Positions 18,345-28,124 are shown, counted from the first letter of the stretch. The stretch is 64,000 bases of DNA from Bacteroidales bacterium UBA4814 (GCA_002402465.1 DHFW01000052.1:515-64514), one strand, 5' to 3'. Notes: generated by a model from the sequence alone, not told the origin. Made by a program: numbers and translations.

Positions 18345-20165
18345 TCAGGAGAACATTTGCAGGCTGTGCAGTTTCTTATATATCCCGTTTTTTTCGAGCA
18401 ACTCATGATGGGTGCCCTGTTCTACAATACGGCCCTCTTGCATCACACAAATCAGGTCGGCATTCACCACGGTGCTGAGCCGGTGGGCCACTACTATTGA
18501 CGTGCGATTCTGCATAATGTTGTAAAGTGCTTCCTGTACCAGTTTTTCCGATTCAGTATCGAGGGCACTGGTGGCTTCATCGAGAATAAGGATTGGAGGG
18601 TTTTTCAGGATAGCCCTGGCAATGCTTATACGCTGGCGCTGTCCGCCTGAGAGCTTGCTGCCCCGGTCGCCAATGTTGGTCTGATACCCTTCGGGGGTAC
18701 GTATAATAAACTCATGGGCGTTGGCCACTTTTGCGGCCCTGATCACCTCTTCCTCTGTCACCTCGTTTACGCCAAAGGCTATGTTATTGTAAAAGGTTTC
18801 GTTAAACAGGATGGGCTCCTGGTTTACGTTGCCCATCAGGTTGCGCAGGTCTTTGATCTTCAAATTCTTTATGGGGAAGCCATCGAGAAGAATCTCGCCC
18901 ATGCTGGTGTCGTAAAAACGTGGAATCAAATCGACCAGGGTCGACTTTCCTGCCCCCGACTGCCCTACCAGGGCCACTTTCTGACCTTTGCTGATGGTGA
19001 GATTCACGTTTTTCAGCACGGGTTCGTTCTCATACTGAAAGCTCACATTCCTGAATATAATTTCACTCTCGAAAGTGGGTTTGGGTATGGCTTCAGGCGA
19101 TTCGGTTATGATGTTTTCTGCCTTGAGTACATCATCGATGCGATCGGCAGAAGCCATGCCTTTTTGTATGTTGTAGAAGGCCTGTGAGAACGATTTGGCT
19201 GGATTGATGATTTGTGAAAAGATGAGCAGATAACCGATAAAGCCGTTGGGCGAAAGCCCCGCTTGGCCCTGAAGTACCATGGAGCCACCATACAGCATAA
19301 TAATCACCACCACCAGGGTGCCCAGGAATTCGCTCATGGGTGAAGCCAGATAGTGCTTGCGGTAAAGCCGGTTCATGAGGCGGGTGTACTTTTTGTTGAG
19401 CTCTCTGAACTTGAAGTTCATTTTTTCTTCGGCGTTAAAAGCTTTGATTACCCGCAAGCCAGTAAGGGTTTCTTCCATTACCGAGAGGATGCTGCCCAGA
19501 CGGCTCTGGCTGCGCAGGGCTGTGTTGCGAAGTGACTTGCCAATGCGGCCGATCACCAGCCCGCTGAGCGGCAGAAGGATGAGTACAAACAAGGTAAGGT
19601 GCGGACTCAGCACTACCAGGCTCGACAGGTAAACCAGGATAGTAATGGGCTCACGAAAAACCATCTCGAGTGAGCTGATTACGCTGATCTCGATCTGTTG
19701 TACATCGTTGGTCATGCGAGAAATAATGTCGCCCTTGCGTTCGCGGGTGTAGTAGGCCAGTGGCAACTCTATCGACTTTTTGTACATGGCGTTGCGAATA
19801 TCTTTTACCACCCCGTTTCTAATTGGAGTGAGAAAATACATAGCAAGGTATTTAAAGCCATTTTTCAGCAGGCTGGTAAAGATCACTACTATCCCAATGA
19901 GCACCAGGGCATAGAATGCTCCGCGGTTTTCGATGAGCAGGCTGATATAGTAATTGAAATTGTGCATCAGCGCATTCAGCGAAAGAGAAAATGGAACCCG
20001 CTCGTACACCGGTTCCTGGATGTTGAACAAGATACCCAGGAAGGGGATTGCCATGGTGATGGAAAACAGAGAAAAGACCACCGAGAGCAGGTTAAAGATC
20101 ACATTAAGTGCCACCTTACCCTTGTAGGGGAGAATATACTGAACGATTCTGAAAAAATTTTTCAT
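18345..20165 (-). CDS. MsbA-like ABC exporter (fused permease and ATPase)
   Basis: 606 residues. Six transmembrane helices lie in the first ~320 residues, then a nucleotide-binding domain with Walker A GQSGAGKST, signature LSGGQRQR, Walker B ILILDEATSALD and the switch His in VVAHRLST. This layout is that of lipid A/lipid or drug half-exporters, which work as homodimers. The cargo cannot be read from sequence; lipid A flipping is the likely housekeeping role. It starts 14 bases after the purB stop and is probably co-transcribed. Confidence 0.92.
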   Translation of the reverse strand: MKNFFRIVQYILPYKGKVALNVIFNLLSVVFSLFSITMAIPFLGILFNIQEPVYERVPFSLSLNALMHNFNYYISLLIENRGAFYALVLIGIVVIFTSLLKNGFKYLAMYFLTPIRNGVVKDIRNAMYKKSIELPLAYYTRERKGDIISRMTNDVQQIEISVISSLEMVFREPITILVYLSSLVVLSPHLTLFVLILLPLSGLVIGRIGKSLRNTALRSQSRLGSILSVMEETLTGLRVIKAFNAEEKMNFKFRELNKKYTRLMNRLYRKHYLASPMSEFLGTLVVVIIMLYGGSMVLQGQAGLSPNGFIGYLLIFSQIINPAKSFSQAFYNIQKGMASADRIDDVLKAENIITESPEAIPKPTFESEIIFRNVSFQYENEPVLKNVNLTISKGQKVALVGQSGAGKSTLVDLIPRFYDTSMGEILLDGFPIKNLKIKDLRNLMGNVNQEPILFNETFYNNIAFGVNEVTEEEVIRAAKVANAHEFIIRTPEGYQTNIGDRGSKLSGGQRQRISIARAILKNPPILILDEATSALDTESEKLVQEALYNIMQNRTSIVVAHRLSTVVNADLICVMQEGRIVEQGTHHELLEKNGIYKKLHSLQMFS

Positions 20166-20179
20166 GGGCAGAATGACCG

Positions 20180-21562
20180 TTAATCCAGCTCCGTGGGTGC
20201 CAGGCCGGTGTAGTTAAATGGAGTGATTTTTTTTATGGCATCTTTCTGATTTTCAGAAATCTGCAACGTGTCGATAAATTGGTCGAGGGCTTCGCGGGTA
20301 ATGGGCTGGTGGTTTCGCGTAAGCTCCTTAAGCTTTTCGTAAGGCTCCGGATAATTGATGCGGCGCAATAAGGTTTGAATGGCTTCGGCCACCACCACCA
20401 TGTTTTTCTCAAGGTCTTGATGGAGGGCTTCGCGGTTGAGCTCCACTTTTGCGAGCCCGCGCATGGTGCTTTTAATGGCAATGAGCAGGTGGGCAATGGC
20501 TACGCCAATGTTTCGAAGCACGGTAGAGTCGGTCAGGTCGCGCTGCAAACGCGAGAGGGGTAGTTTGGCCGAAAGGTGCTCAAACAGTGCAATGGCAATG
20601 CCTGCGTTTCCTTCGGCATTCTCAAAATCGATGGGGTTTACCTTGTGCGGCATGGCCGAAGAGCCCACTTCGCCCTTTACCACTTTCTGCCTGAAGTACT
20701 CCATGGAGATGTAAGTCCAGAAGTCGCGGTCGATATCTATAATAATGGTGCAAATGCGTTTCAGGTTGTCGAATATGGCTGCCAGGTTGTCGTAATGCTC
20801 TATTTGGGTGGTGGGGTGCGAGCGCTTCAGGCCCAGGCTGGCCGAAAATTTTTCTGCAAAAGCGTGCCAGTCAACCTCTGGATAGGCCACATTGTGGGCG
20901 TTGAAGTTGCCTGTAGCTCCGCCAAACTTGGCCGGGAAGGGCAGTAGCCTGAGTTGACCGAATTGTTCGCGTATCCTCTCGTGAAAAACGAGGATTTCTT
21001 TTCCCAGCAGGGTGGGAGAAGCCGGCTGCCCGTGGGTGCGGGCCAGCATGGGCACATCTTTCCATTGCCGTGCCATTTGATGCAGGCGGCTGAGAAGGTC
21101 CTCCAAAAGCGGAAAGATTACCTGCTCCAGGCCTTCTTTCAGCGAAAGCGGAATAGCCGTATTGTTCACGTCCTGCGATGTGAGGCCGAAATGAACGAAC
21201 TCCTTGAACTCACCGAGCCCGAGGCCGTCGAACTGTTCTTTGAGGAAATACTCCACGGCTTTGATGTCGTGGTTGGTGGTGGCCTCAATCTCTTTTACCC
21301 TATGGGCATCCGCTTGGCAAAAGTTGCGGTAAACTTCGTGAAGCTTTTCAATGGCCTGGGCAGAAACATTCTTAAGCTCGGGCAGGGGCAGCTTGCAAAG
21401 GGCTTCAAAATATGCTATTTCAATAAAAAAACGATACCTGATCAGCGCCTGCTCCGAAAAGTAGGGCACCAGGGCCGCCGTGGCTTTTCGGTAACGCCCA
21501 TCGACAGGCGATATACAGAACAGTCCGGCTTCTTCCATGGTTTTTTTATCAAAGGTAATCAT
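20180..21562 (-). CDS. purB: Adenylosuccinate lyase
   Basis: 460 residues. It has the fumarase/aspartase-superfamily signature GSSAMPHKVNPIDFENAEGN, LARTHGQPASPT with the catalytic His, and TSQDVNNTA. The N-terminal ISPVDGRYRKAT is typical of the longer PurB form. It splits adenylosuccinate and SAICAR in purine synthesis. The start at 21562 adds eight residues before a second ATG at 21538; either is possible. It heads a pair with the ABC exporter. Confidence 0.95.
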   Translation of the reverse strand: MITFDKKTMEEAGLFCISPVDGRYRKATAALVPYFSEQALIRYRFFIEIAYFEALCKLPLPELKNVSAQAIEKLHEVYRNFCQADAHRVKEIEATTNHDIKAVEYFLKEQFDGLGLGEFKEFVHFGLTSQDVNNTAIPLSLKEGLEQVIFPLLEDLLSRLHQMARQWKDVPMLARTHGQPASPTLLGKEILVFHERIREQFGQLRLLPFPAKFGGATGNFNAHNVAYPEVDWHAFAEKFSASLGLKRSHPTTQIEHYDNLAAIFDNLKRICTIIIDIDRDFWTYISMEYFRQKVVKGEVGSSAMPHKVNPIDFENAEGNAGIAIALFEHLSAKLPLSRLQRDLTDSTVLRNIGVAIAHLLIAIKSTMRGLAKVELNREALHQDLEKNMVVVAEAIQTLLRRINYPEPYEKLKELTRNHQPITREALDQFIDTLQISENQKDAIKKITPFNYTGLAPTELD

Positions 21563-21608
21563 TCTGTGTTTTTGTTGTGTTTCCCTTTCGGGGAAAACCT
21601 GTATGCAG

Positions 21609-21649
21609 AAAAAAAGAAAATCTGCAGGGCCAGGCCCTGCAGATTTTCT
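21609..21649 (-). terminator. Rho-independent terminator of yidC
   Basis: A 16-bp perfect inverted repeat (AGAAAATCTGCAGGGC and its complement) with a 3-nt loop, followed on the minus strand by T residues. It is one of the strongest hairpins in the window. Confidence 0.9.
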
Positions 21650-21662
21650 GATTCATCAACCG

Positions 21663-23603
21663 TTATTTTTTGCGGCGCTGGGCTTCCTGCTGTTTCTGTA
21701 TATCTTCCATGCGCTGCATCCACTTCGATTTCTTCACGGGCTTTTTCATGTTTTCCTTTATTTGATTATGCAGCTTTTCTTCGTTGATAAACTGCTTTAG
21801 GATAAAGACCTGCCCGAAGGTGAGGATGTTGGTAAGGAAATAATAATAACTCAGGCCAGAAGCAAAGTTGTTGAAAATCCCCAGGAACATGATAGGCATG
21901 ATATACATCATGGTTTTCATGCCGGGCATCTGGGCGTTCGATCCCATCATCTGGTTGTTCATCCGGGTGTAGAAAATGGTCGAAACGGTCATAAGCAGGG
22001 TAAACAAGCTTACGTGGTCGCCGTAAAACGGAATGGTGAAAGGAAGGTCGAGGATAGAATCATATGACGAAAGGTCGTCGGCCCACAGAAATGCTTCCTG
22101 GCGCAGTTCGATGGAAGCCGGGAAGAAGCGGAACATGGCCAGCAGTATGGGCAGCTGCAAGAGCATGGGCACACAGCCTGCCAGCTGATTTACCCCGGCC
22201 TTTTTGTAAAGGGCCATGGTGGCCTGCTGCTTTTTCATGGAATCCTCCTGCTTCGGGTATTTCTTGTTGATTTCTTCGATCTCGGGCTTCAACAAGCGCA
22301 TTTTGGCCTGCCCAACATGCGTTTTATAGGCAATGGGGAGCAGTACGATTTTCAGCAGAATGGTAAGGATGAGGATGATAATCCCGTAGTTGATATTGAA
22401 GCTATCGAGGAAGTTAAACACCGGAATGATGGCAAACCGGTTGATCCATGCCATGAGGAAGAAGCCCCAACCCAGGGGTATTTGGCGTTCAAGGTCGAGC
22501 CCGTAGCTTTTTAGTGTCTGGTAATGGTTGGGCCCGAAATACAGGTTCATGGGGTAGTGGTTGTCGCCCCTGGGGTCGTACGAGAGGTTGAGCGATACTG
22601 CAGCATATTTGGTAAAGTCTTCATCGTCTTCGGACACAAATTTGCTGGAAATTTCGCCATTATCGAACCCTCTTTGCGAAATCAGGGAAGCCGAAAAGAA
22701 TTGCTGCTTGAAAGAAACCCATTGGATGCTGGTAGGCAATCGCTCTTCGCTGTCGCGGGTTTCGCGCAGCTTCGACACGTCGTCGTTTACATATTTATAA
22801 AAAACGGTAGTGTTGTTCTTTTCGTTTTTCAGACTTTTTTCCTGGCGCGGCATTTTAATTTGCCAGTCGAGGTTCAGGAAGGTAGTGTTGTTGGCAATAA
22901 CCTGTGAGGTGCCCACAAAGTTGATTTCGAAATCGAGCATGTAATCGTTGCCCTTCAGGCCATAAAGAAATTCGATATAGCTGGGTGAGGAGGGCGTGTG
23001 GGCGTCGGTATAAAGGCGCATCGAAAAACGGGTGGAGTCGTCTTCGGCAATACTGATTTGTGACTGACCTTCAAAGCGTGGGTCGTGATAAAAGGGCCTG
23101 AAGAAAAGTTCGTTGGTAGAGATGCTGCGGTTTCCGGCAAAAAAGTGCAGAGAAAATTCGTCTTCCTCGCCAAAGAAAAGCACCAGGGGTTCTTTCTCCC
23201 AAGTCAGGTAATTCTTCAGTTCGACCGAATACACATGACCGCCGCGCTGGCTAATGCTGAGCTTCATAACCTCATTTTCGAGGGTAATAAACTCCTGTGA
23301 ACCGATGGCGGCATTGGCGAAAGCACCCATGCGGTCGCGAAGCTGGGCTTGCTTTACCGAGTCGAGTTCGGCCAGGTCTTCCACTTCCGGGAGTTCGAAA
23401 GTATCAACGTCTTGCTGTTGCTGGGCCTGGATTTCAAATTGGCGGGCTTCTTTGGCTTGCTGCTGTACCTGACGGGCAATGCTTATGCTGTCCTGGATGC
23501 GCCTTGCCTCCATGCGCTCCTCTTCGCTGGGTGTCATCCAAAGGCTATAGCCTATCAGCACCGCAGCAATCAGTAAAAGTCCTATAATGTTGTCTCTGCT
23601 CAT
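21663..23603 (-). CDS. yidC: Membrane protein insertase YidC
   Basis: 646 residues. It has an N-terminal membrane helix (5-22), a large periplasmic domain (about 50-370), then five transmembrane helices of the 60KD_IMP core (INYGIIILILTILLKIVL, AGCVPMLLQLPILLAMF, SGLSYYYFLTNILTFGQ). The C-terminus is Lys/Arg-rich (MKKPVKKSKW, AQRRKK), as in family members that contact ribosomes. It inserts and folds inner-membrane proteins with or without Sec. A -7 box TATCTTTG lies at 23633-23640 upstream. Confidence 0.96.
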   Translation of the reverse strand: MSRDNIIGLLLIAAVLIGYSLWMTPSEEERMEARRIQDSISIARQVQQQAKEARQFEIQAQQQQDVDTFELPEVEDLAELDSVKQAQLRDRMGAFANAAIGSQEFITLENEVMKLSISQRGGHVYSVELKNYLTWEKEPLVLFFGEEDEFSLHFFAGNRSISTNELFFRPFYHDPRFEGQSQISIAEDDSTRFSMRLYTDAHTPSSPSYIEFLYGLKGNDYMLDFEINFVGTSQVIANNTTFLNLDWQIKMPRQEKSLKNEKNNTTVFYKYVNDDVSKLRETRDSEERLPTSIQWVSFKQQFFSASLISQRGFDNGEISSKFVSEDDEDFTKYAAVSLNLSYDPRGDNHYPMNLYFGPNHYQTLKSYGLDLERQIPLGWGFFLMAWINRFAIIPVFNFLDSFNINYGIIILILTILLKIVLLPIAYKTHVGQAKMRLLKPEIEEINKKYPKQEDSMKKQQATMALYKKAGVNQLAGCVPMLLQLPILLAMFRFFPASIELRQEAFLWADDLSSYDSILDLPFTIPFYGDHVSLFTLLMTVSTIFYTRMNNQMMGSNAQMPGMKTMMYIMPIMFLGIFNNFASGLSYYYFLTNILTFGQVFILKQFINEEKLHNQIKENMKKPVKKSKWMQRMEDIQKQQEAQRRKK

Positions 23604-23632
23604 TATGAATAGAATAAAAAACTTTGGGACTG

Positions 23633-23640
23633 CAAAGATA
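23633..23640 (-). promoter_or_regulatory. Putative -7 box upstream of yidC
   Basis: On the minus strand the bases read TATCTTTG, an exact match to TAnnTTTG, 30 bases before the ATG. No TTTG occurs at the ideal -33 distance, so support is partial. Confidence 0.45.
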
Positions 23641-23719
23641 CTTTAATTGGCCTTACCTGTTTTGTTAAAGTTGCCAAAAATTGTTGCTTTGCTGGCCCAT
23701 AAAATGAGGAAAACGGCTG

Positions 23720-25342
23720 TTATTTTTCTGAAAAACGGATGGCCGCCTCCACAAAACTCACAAACAAGGGATGGGGGTTGGCCACGGTGCTTCTGTATTC
23801 GGGGTGAAACTGCACGCCAATAAAAAACGGATGGTCTTTTAGTTCCATAATTTCCACGAGGTTGGCCTGTGGGTTTATGCCACTGGCATACATACCATGA
23901 CTTTCAAAATCTTTCAGGTAGTGATTGTTGAACTCGTAGCGATGACGGTGACGCTCAGAAATATTTTCTTTACCGTAAACCTTGTGGGCCAGTGTGCCTG
24001 TTTTAATGCTACAAGGATAGGCACCCAGACGCATGGTGCCACCTTTGGTGCTGATCTTCTTTTGTTCCTCCATGATGTCGATCACAGGGTGGGCAGTGCC
24101 TGCATTCATTTCAGTAGAGTGGGCCTCTTGTAAATGCAAAACGTTACGAGCAAATTCCACCACGGCGCACTGCATGCCCAGGCAGATTCCCAGAAACGGG
24201 ATTTTGTTCTTGCGGGCATGGGTAATGGATACGATTTTCCCCTCAATGCCGCGATCGCCAAAGCCCGGGGCTACCACAATTCCCGAAAGTCCTTCAAGCT
24301 TGGAAGTCACATTGTGCTGGTTGATCTGCTCTGAGTGAATCAGTTTCAAATTGACCTTGCAATCGTTTGTCGTACCTGCATGAATGAGCGATTCAATGAT
24401 CGACTTGTAAGCATCCATTAGTTCGGCATACTTGCCCACCAGTCCAATTTCCACTACTTTTTTCGGATGTTCGAGGCGGTCGATGAATTGCTCCCAGCTA
24501 TCCAGATCGGGAGGGCAGAGGCTCTTCATTCGCGTTTTTTTCAGCACCACCTGATCCAGTTTCTCCTCGCGCATAAGGATGGGAACTTTGTAAATGGAGT
24601 TAGTGTCGATGGACTCGATGACGGAAGTTGCCTCCACATTGCAAAAGAGGGCAATCTTGTTGCGAATATGGTCGTTGAGTGGCTTTTCGGTGCGGCACAC
24701 CAGCACATCGGGTTGCACCCCGTATTCGAGCATGGTTTTAACCGAGTGCTGTGTGGGTTTGGTTTTAAGCTCCCTGGCAGCCTTTAGATATGGCACCAGC
24801 GTCAGGTGAATCACCAGGGCGCGAGACCCCATTTCCCATTTCAGCTGCCTGATGGCTTCAATGTATGGGAGCGACTCAATGTCGCCCACAGTACCGCCAA
24901 TTTCGGTTATTACAAAATCATATTTTCCGCTTTCGCCCAGCAGTTTTATCGAATGCTTAATTTCATCGGTGATGTGGGGAATTACCTGTACGGTTTCTCC
25001 CAGGTAATCTCCCCGTCTTTCCTTTTCAATAACCGACTGGTAAATTCGCCCGGTGGTTACGTTGTTGGCCTGCGAGGTAAATACATTTAAAAAGCGCTCG
25101 TAATGGCCAAGGTCGAGATCGGTTTCGGCACCGTCTTCGGTTACGTAACATTCGCCATGCTCGTAGGGGTTCAGGGTGCCGGGGTCAATGTTTATGTAAG
25201 GGTCGAGCTTCTGTATGGTTACAGAAAAACACCTCGCTTGCAGCAACTTTGCCAAAGAGGCCGAAATTATCCCTTTCCCCAGCGAAGAAGTTACACCCCC
25301 GGTAACGAAAATATATTTGGTCTGGTCCTTTACCCTTGCCAT
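23720..25342 (-). CDS. pyrG: CTP synthase
   Basis: 540 residues. The N-terminal synthetase domain has TKYIFVTGGVTSSLGKG, DPYINIDPGTL and EIGGTVGDIES. The C-terminal glutamine amidotransferase domain has the nucleophile Cys in GICLGMQC and the His/Glu pair in GVQFHPEYRS. It converts UTP to CTP with glutamine as nitrogen source. Length and motifs are normal. A near-consensus -7 box (TACTTTCG) lies at 25397-25404. Confidence 0.97.
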   Translation of the reverse strand: MARVKDQTKYIFVTGGVTSSLGKGIISASLAKLLQARCFSVTIQKLDPYINIDPGTLNPYEHGECYVTEDGAETDLDLGHYERFLNVFTSQANNVTTGRIYQSVIEKERRGDYLGETVQVIPHITDEIKHSIKLLGESGKYDFVITEIGGTVGDIESLPYIEAIRQLKWEMGSRALVIHLTLVPYLKAARELKTKPTQHSVKTMLEYGVQPDVLVCRTEKPLNDHIRNKIALFCNVEATSVIESIDTNSIYKVPILMREEKLDQVVLKKTRMKSLCPPDLDSWEQFIDRLEHPKKVVEIGLVGKYAELMDAYKSIIESLIHAGTTNDCKVNLKLIHSEQINQHNVTSKLEGLSGIVVAPGFGDRGIEGKIVSITHARKNKIPFLGICLGMQCAVVEFARNVLHLQEAHSTEMNAGTAHPVIDIMEEQKKISTKGGTMRLGAYPCSIKTGTLAHKVYGKENISERHRHRYEFNNHYLKDFESHGMYASGINPQANLVEIMELKDHPFFIGVQFHPEYRSTVANPHPLFVSFVEAAIRFSEK

Positions 25343-25547
25343 AACTTGCTTGGTTTCAAAAAAAATTGGCCTGAAAATCAGTTAAATTTTAAGTTGCGAA
25401 AGTAAGAAAAGATTGCCGATAATCGGCTTTTGTGGCCAATAATTTATTTGCAAAATACTAACAGCAAGTTATTTATGCTGGCATTTTTCCTTAAGTTGGC
25501 TGTATTGCCTGCTGCAAATGCTTTTTTGTTGGTTAAAACTGGCAATT

Positions 25548-26204
25548 TTAGTCGTTTGTAAACTCACCCCGGTCCGACTTCTGTTCCTTTTTCGGTGAAA
25601 TGGGTTGTCTGAGCGACTGCCTTTCGATGCCACTGGCCTGGGAGGGGGTTTCGCTGATTTGCGACTTAATGGTTTTCTTTCGTTCCAGAACCTTGTTGCC
25701 CGTTTCTTCATCCAGGGTAGTCTCTTCTACCACCGTTTCACTGTTTTCCTCCCTTTCTTGGGGCCAGAATCCGCAGCCACCTGTTTTTTTTATCAGAAAA
25801 TAACCGCCGGTAAGAGACATTATTATTGCTGCTATACCCAGCAACTCCAGCCCTGAATATTTTTCGAAATCCATTACGATTACCTTCCGGGCCACGGCAA
25901 TAATGGCTACCAACATAACCACTTCCACATGAATGACGTGTTCCTTAAAATAAACCTTAATAGTATCGAGCAACTCAATGCCGATTAGAACCAGCAAGAA
26001 AACCCCGAAGAGTTCCATTAATCCGTTCATATTAATCAGGAAACCATTTGAGGTAATTATGGCTATAATCACTTCATAACCAAGTTGTAAGGTGGCGATA
26101 ATCAGCAATATAGACATAAAAGCGATAAGCGTTTTAATAATATACCGCTCCACTCGATTGGTGAATTTGTTGAGTTTCGAGTTTTTCAAATCTTTTTCTT
26201 TCAT
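25548..26204 (-). CDS. PsiE-family membrane protein with extended C-terminal tail
   Basis: 218 residues with four hydrophobic helices (about 28-52, 62-82, 95-110, 121-138). ELLDTIKVYFKEH and HVEVVMLVAIIAVARKVIV match the phosphate-starvation-inducible PsiE family. Residues about 145-218 form a charged hydrophilic tail not usual in PsiE. The family is linked to phosphate starvation in enterobacteria, but no mechanism is known and none can be assumed here. The flanks show no phosphate genes. Confidence 0.75.
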   Translation of the reverse strand: MKEKDLKNSKLNKFTNRVERYIIKTLIAFMSILLIIATLQLGYEVIIAIITSNGFLINMNGLMELFGVFLLVLIGIELLDTIKVYFKEHVIHVEVVMLVAIIAVARKVIVMDFEKYSGLELLGIAAIIMSLTGGYFLIKKTGGCGFWPQEREENSETVVEETTLDEETGNKVLERKKTIKSQISETPSQASGIERQSLRQPISPKKEQKSDRGEFTND

Positions 26205-26240
26205 GGCTTTCTAATTGCTGGTTTTTAAACAGGTAAAATT

Positions 26241-26286
26241 AAAAAAAACGGATAACACTTCGGGGCAAACCCTTGGGTGTTATCCG
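26241..26286 (-). terminator. Rho-independent terminator of the 92-residue secreted protein gene
   Basis: CGGATAACAC pairs with GTGTTATCCG; the minus-strand product is followed by eight T. It lies 23 bases after the stop. Confidence 0.85.
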
Positions 26287-26308
26287 CTAATGGGGGAGGG
26301 GGCTGCCC

Positions 26309-26587
26309 TTACATCATAAATGCTGGAAGTTCTTCCTCGATTTCGGGTTTACGGATTTGGCTAATCACACAGAATGTGTGTTCGTTTACTTTAACTTTAC
26401 TCTTTTCAGTATTTTTCATTACGTAAACCGGAAGCTCTTCTTCGGCTTCAGGCTTTTGCATGTTGCTTAGGTCGATAGGCGTAAATTCTTTCGATTCATA
26501 ATTTCTGAAAGAAAGTACAGCCGAGTGGCTTGAGCCAAAGGCCGTAGTGGTGCCAAGCAAAATCAGTGAAATTATCAGGGTTTTCAT
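26309..26587 (-). CDS. Small secreted protein with an internal duplicated motif
   Basis: 92 residues, not recognised. Residues 1-17 form a signal peptide (KTLIISLILLGTTTAFG). The mature part holds two copies of a short acidic motif: QKPEAEEELPVYVM near residue 44 and RKPEIEEELPAFMM at the C-terminus. It is monocistronic with a strong terminator, which supports real expression. The repeats suggest a small binding or structural peptide; no function can be given. Confidence 0.65.
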   Translation of the reverse strand: MKTLIISLILLGTTTAFGSSHSAVLSFRNYESKEFTPIDLSNMQKPEAEEELPVYVMKNTEKSKVKVNEHTFCVISQIRKPEIEEELPAFMM

Positions 26588-26838
26588 TTTTGTGTTTATT
26601 TTTATTAAGACTTATTCTAAATAATTGGTTTTTTAAAAACTGCTTTTAGAGATTTAACTCTATAAAAAAGCAGCAGGTTAATCATGCAGTAATTTACATG
26701 ACTGTATATTATACAACCAATTCAACAGTTTGTTCAAATAAAATTCTAAATAATTATTAAAACCGAAGTCCTTATTTTTTGGAGAAATGGTTCTTTTTTT
26801 AGCTTTCCTATAATTGGCTGAAAGATAGCAGATTCTTT
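26588..26838. other. AT-rich divergent intergenic region
   Basis: About 250 bases with very high A/T, separating the minus-strand secreted protein from the plus-strand DoxX-like gene. I see no open frame or hairpin of note here; a promoter for the right-hand gene begins at 26839. Confidence 0.45.
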
Positions 26839-26869
26839 TTTGCAGTTTTAGAAGAATTATTTACATTTA
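26839..26869 (+). promoter_or_regulatory. Bacteroidota-type promoter of the DoxX-like gene
   Basis: TTTG at 26839-26842 is followed after exactly 19 bases by TACATTTA (26862-26869), one mismatch from TAnnTTTG. The predicted start near 26876 leaves a 60-base leader. Confidence 0.65.
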
Positions 26870-26935
26870 AGGTTTGTTTTAAGTATGTATAATAAGAGGT
26901 TTCCAGTATTAAAATTAATTACTAAAACCAATTGT

Positions 26936-27322
26936 ATGGAAAGCATGAAGAAAATTGCCAGGATTACCCTTGGCCTTATTTTGCTGGTGTATGGTGCCAA
27001 TCATTTTTTCGACAATTTCCTGGGGCTTCCCTCCATGCCAGCTGAGGCGCAGGAGATTCTGATCAGTATGGGTTACTGGCTTATGTATGTAAAGTTGTTT
27101 GAAATGCTGGTGGCCATTGCTTTGCTAAGCAACCGCTTTGTGCCGCTGGCCTTGCTGGTGTTGGCCCCCATTAGCCTCAACATCCTGACATTTCATATTC
27201 TGTATGATTTGAGGGGGATTATTCCGGGTTTGCTGGTTGCTGTGCTCACGGCTTTTCTGATCTATCAGCACTTCGATTTTTACCGTCCTTTTCTTCAACG
27301 CAACGCGCACATGGAGATATAA
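26936..27322 (+). CDS. DoxX-like small membrane protein
   Basis: About 128 residues from the ATG at 26936 (or 125 from 26945). It has four transmembrane helices. The pattern IARITLGLILLVYGANHFF, then LMYVKLFEMLVAIALLSNRF, is typical of DoxX/DoxD-like proteins. Those act in the inner membrane, with roles proposed in redox or thiosulfate metabolism; a specific role cannot be assigned. A promoter upstream supports independent expression. The gene is convergent with rpe. Confidence 0.72.
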   Translation: MESMKKIARITLGLILLVYGANHFFDNFLGLPSMPAEAQEILISMGYWLMYVKLFEMLVAIALLSNRFVPLALLVLAPISLNILTFHILYDLRGIIPGLLVAVLTAFLIYQHFDFYRPFLQRNAHMEI

Positions 27323-27339
27323 ACCTTTTTGATGAGGGC

Positions 27340-27999
27340 TTAGCCAGCGGCTTGCTTTTTGATTTCGGCGATGGTGGCCGCCGGATCCTGGGCGCCGAAT
27401 ACCGCGCTGCCGGACACCATTATGTTTGCTCCGGCACGGGCCAGTTGTCCTGCATTGGAGGCATCTACCCCGCCATCCACTTCAATCAGCAGGCCGGGGT
27501 TCAGTTTCTCTCTCAGTTCATTCAGTTCCTGCAACCGGCGATAAGTGCTTTCTATGAACTTTTGTCCACCAAAGCCGGGATTTACCGACATGAGCAGCAC
27601 ATAGTCGGCATCGGAAATGATATCCTTTAGCAAGTTCACCGGATTGTGCGGATTAATTACTACTCCTGCCTTCATTCCCATTTTTTTTATGCGCTGAATG
27701 CTGCTGTGCAGGTGGGGGCAGGTTTCATAATGCACGCTCAGCCAGTCGGCTCCGGCATCCTTGTATGCTTCAAGGTATTGATCAGGGTTACTGATCATCA
27801 GATGCACATCCAAAGGCTTTTTTGCTATGGATTTAATTTGCTTGATGATAAAAAAACCAAAAGTGAGGTTTGGAACAAAATGCCCATCCATTACATCCAC
27901 ATGAAATAGATCGGCCTGGCTGGCATTCACCATTTCAATTTCTCTTTCAAGTTGAAGGAAATTGGCAGCAAGCAGGCTGGGAGCAAGTAGAACAGACAT
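27340..27999 (-). CDS. rpe: Ribulose-phosphate 3-epimerase
   Basis: 219 residues, TIM barrel. Conserved pieces are LAPSLLAANF, HVDVMDGHFVPN with metal-binding His/Asp, HLMI, VHYE, MSVNPGFGGQKF and EVDGGVD. It interconverts ribulose 5-phosphate and xylulose 5-phosphate in the pentose phosphate pathway. Complete, normal length. Confidence 0.96.
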   Translation of the reverse strand: MSVLLAPSLLAANFLQLEREIEMVNASQADLFHVDVMDGHFVPNLTFGFFIIKQIKSIAKKPLDVHLMISNPDQYLEAYKDAGADWLSVHYETCPHLHSSIQRIKKMGMKAGVVINPHNPVNLLKDIISDADYVLLMSVNPGFGGQKFIESTYRRLQELNELREKLNPGLLIEVDGGVDASNAGQLARAGANIMVSGSAVFGAQDPAATIAEIKKQAAG

Positions 28000-28019
28000 A
28001 ATTAATGAGAATTGAAAAG

Positions 28020-28122
28020 TTAAAAATGAAAAATGAAATACTTTAAATAATACCTGAAACCTGAACCGAGCGAAGCGAGCTCATGAGCGAAGCGAATAAA
28101 CTCCAAACTCCAAACCCCAAAC
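28020..28122. repeat. Intergenic array of degenerate short words
   Basis: Between rpe and the second sigma gene the sequence is made of loosely repeated words (AAACCTGAA, then AGCGAAGCGA twice, then AAACTCCAAAC and AAACCCCAAACC). Such text recurs at other intergenic sites in this window. No gene is present. Confidence 0.5.
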
Positions 28123-28124
28123 CG

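Noticed and set aside
25548..26204. Phosphate-starvation regulon at the PsiE-like gene
   Set aside because: No pho box or phosphate transport genes are visible; only the family match remains.
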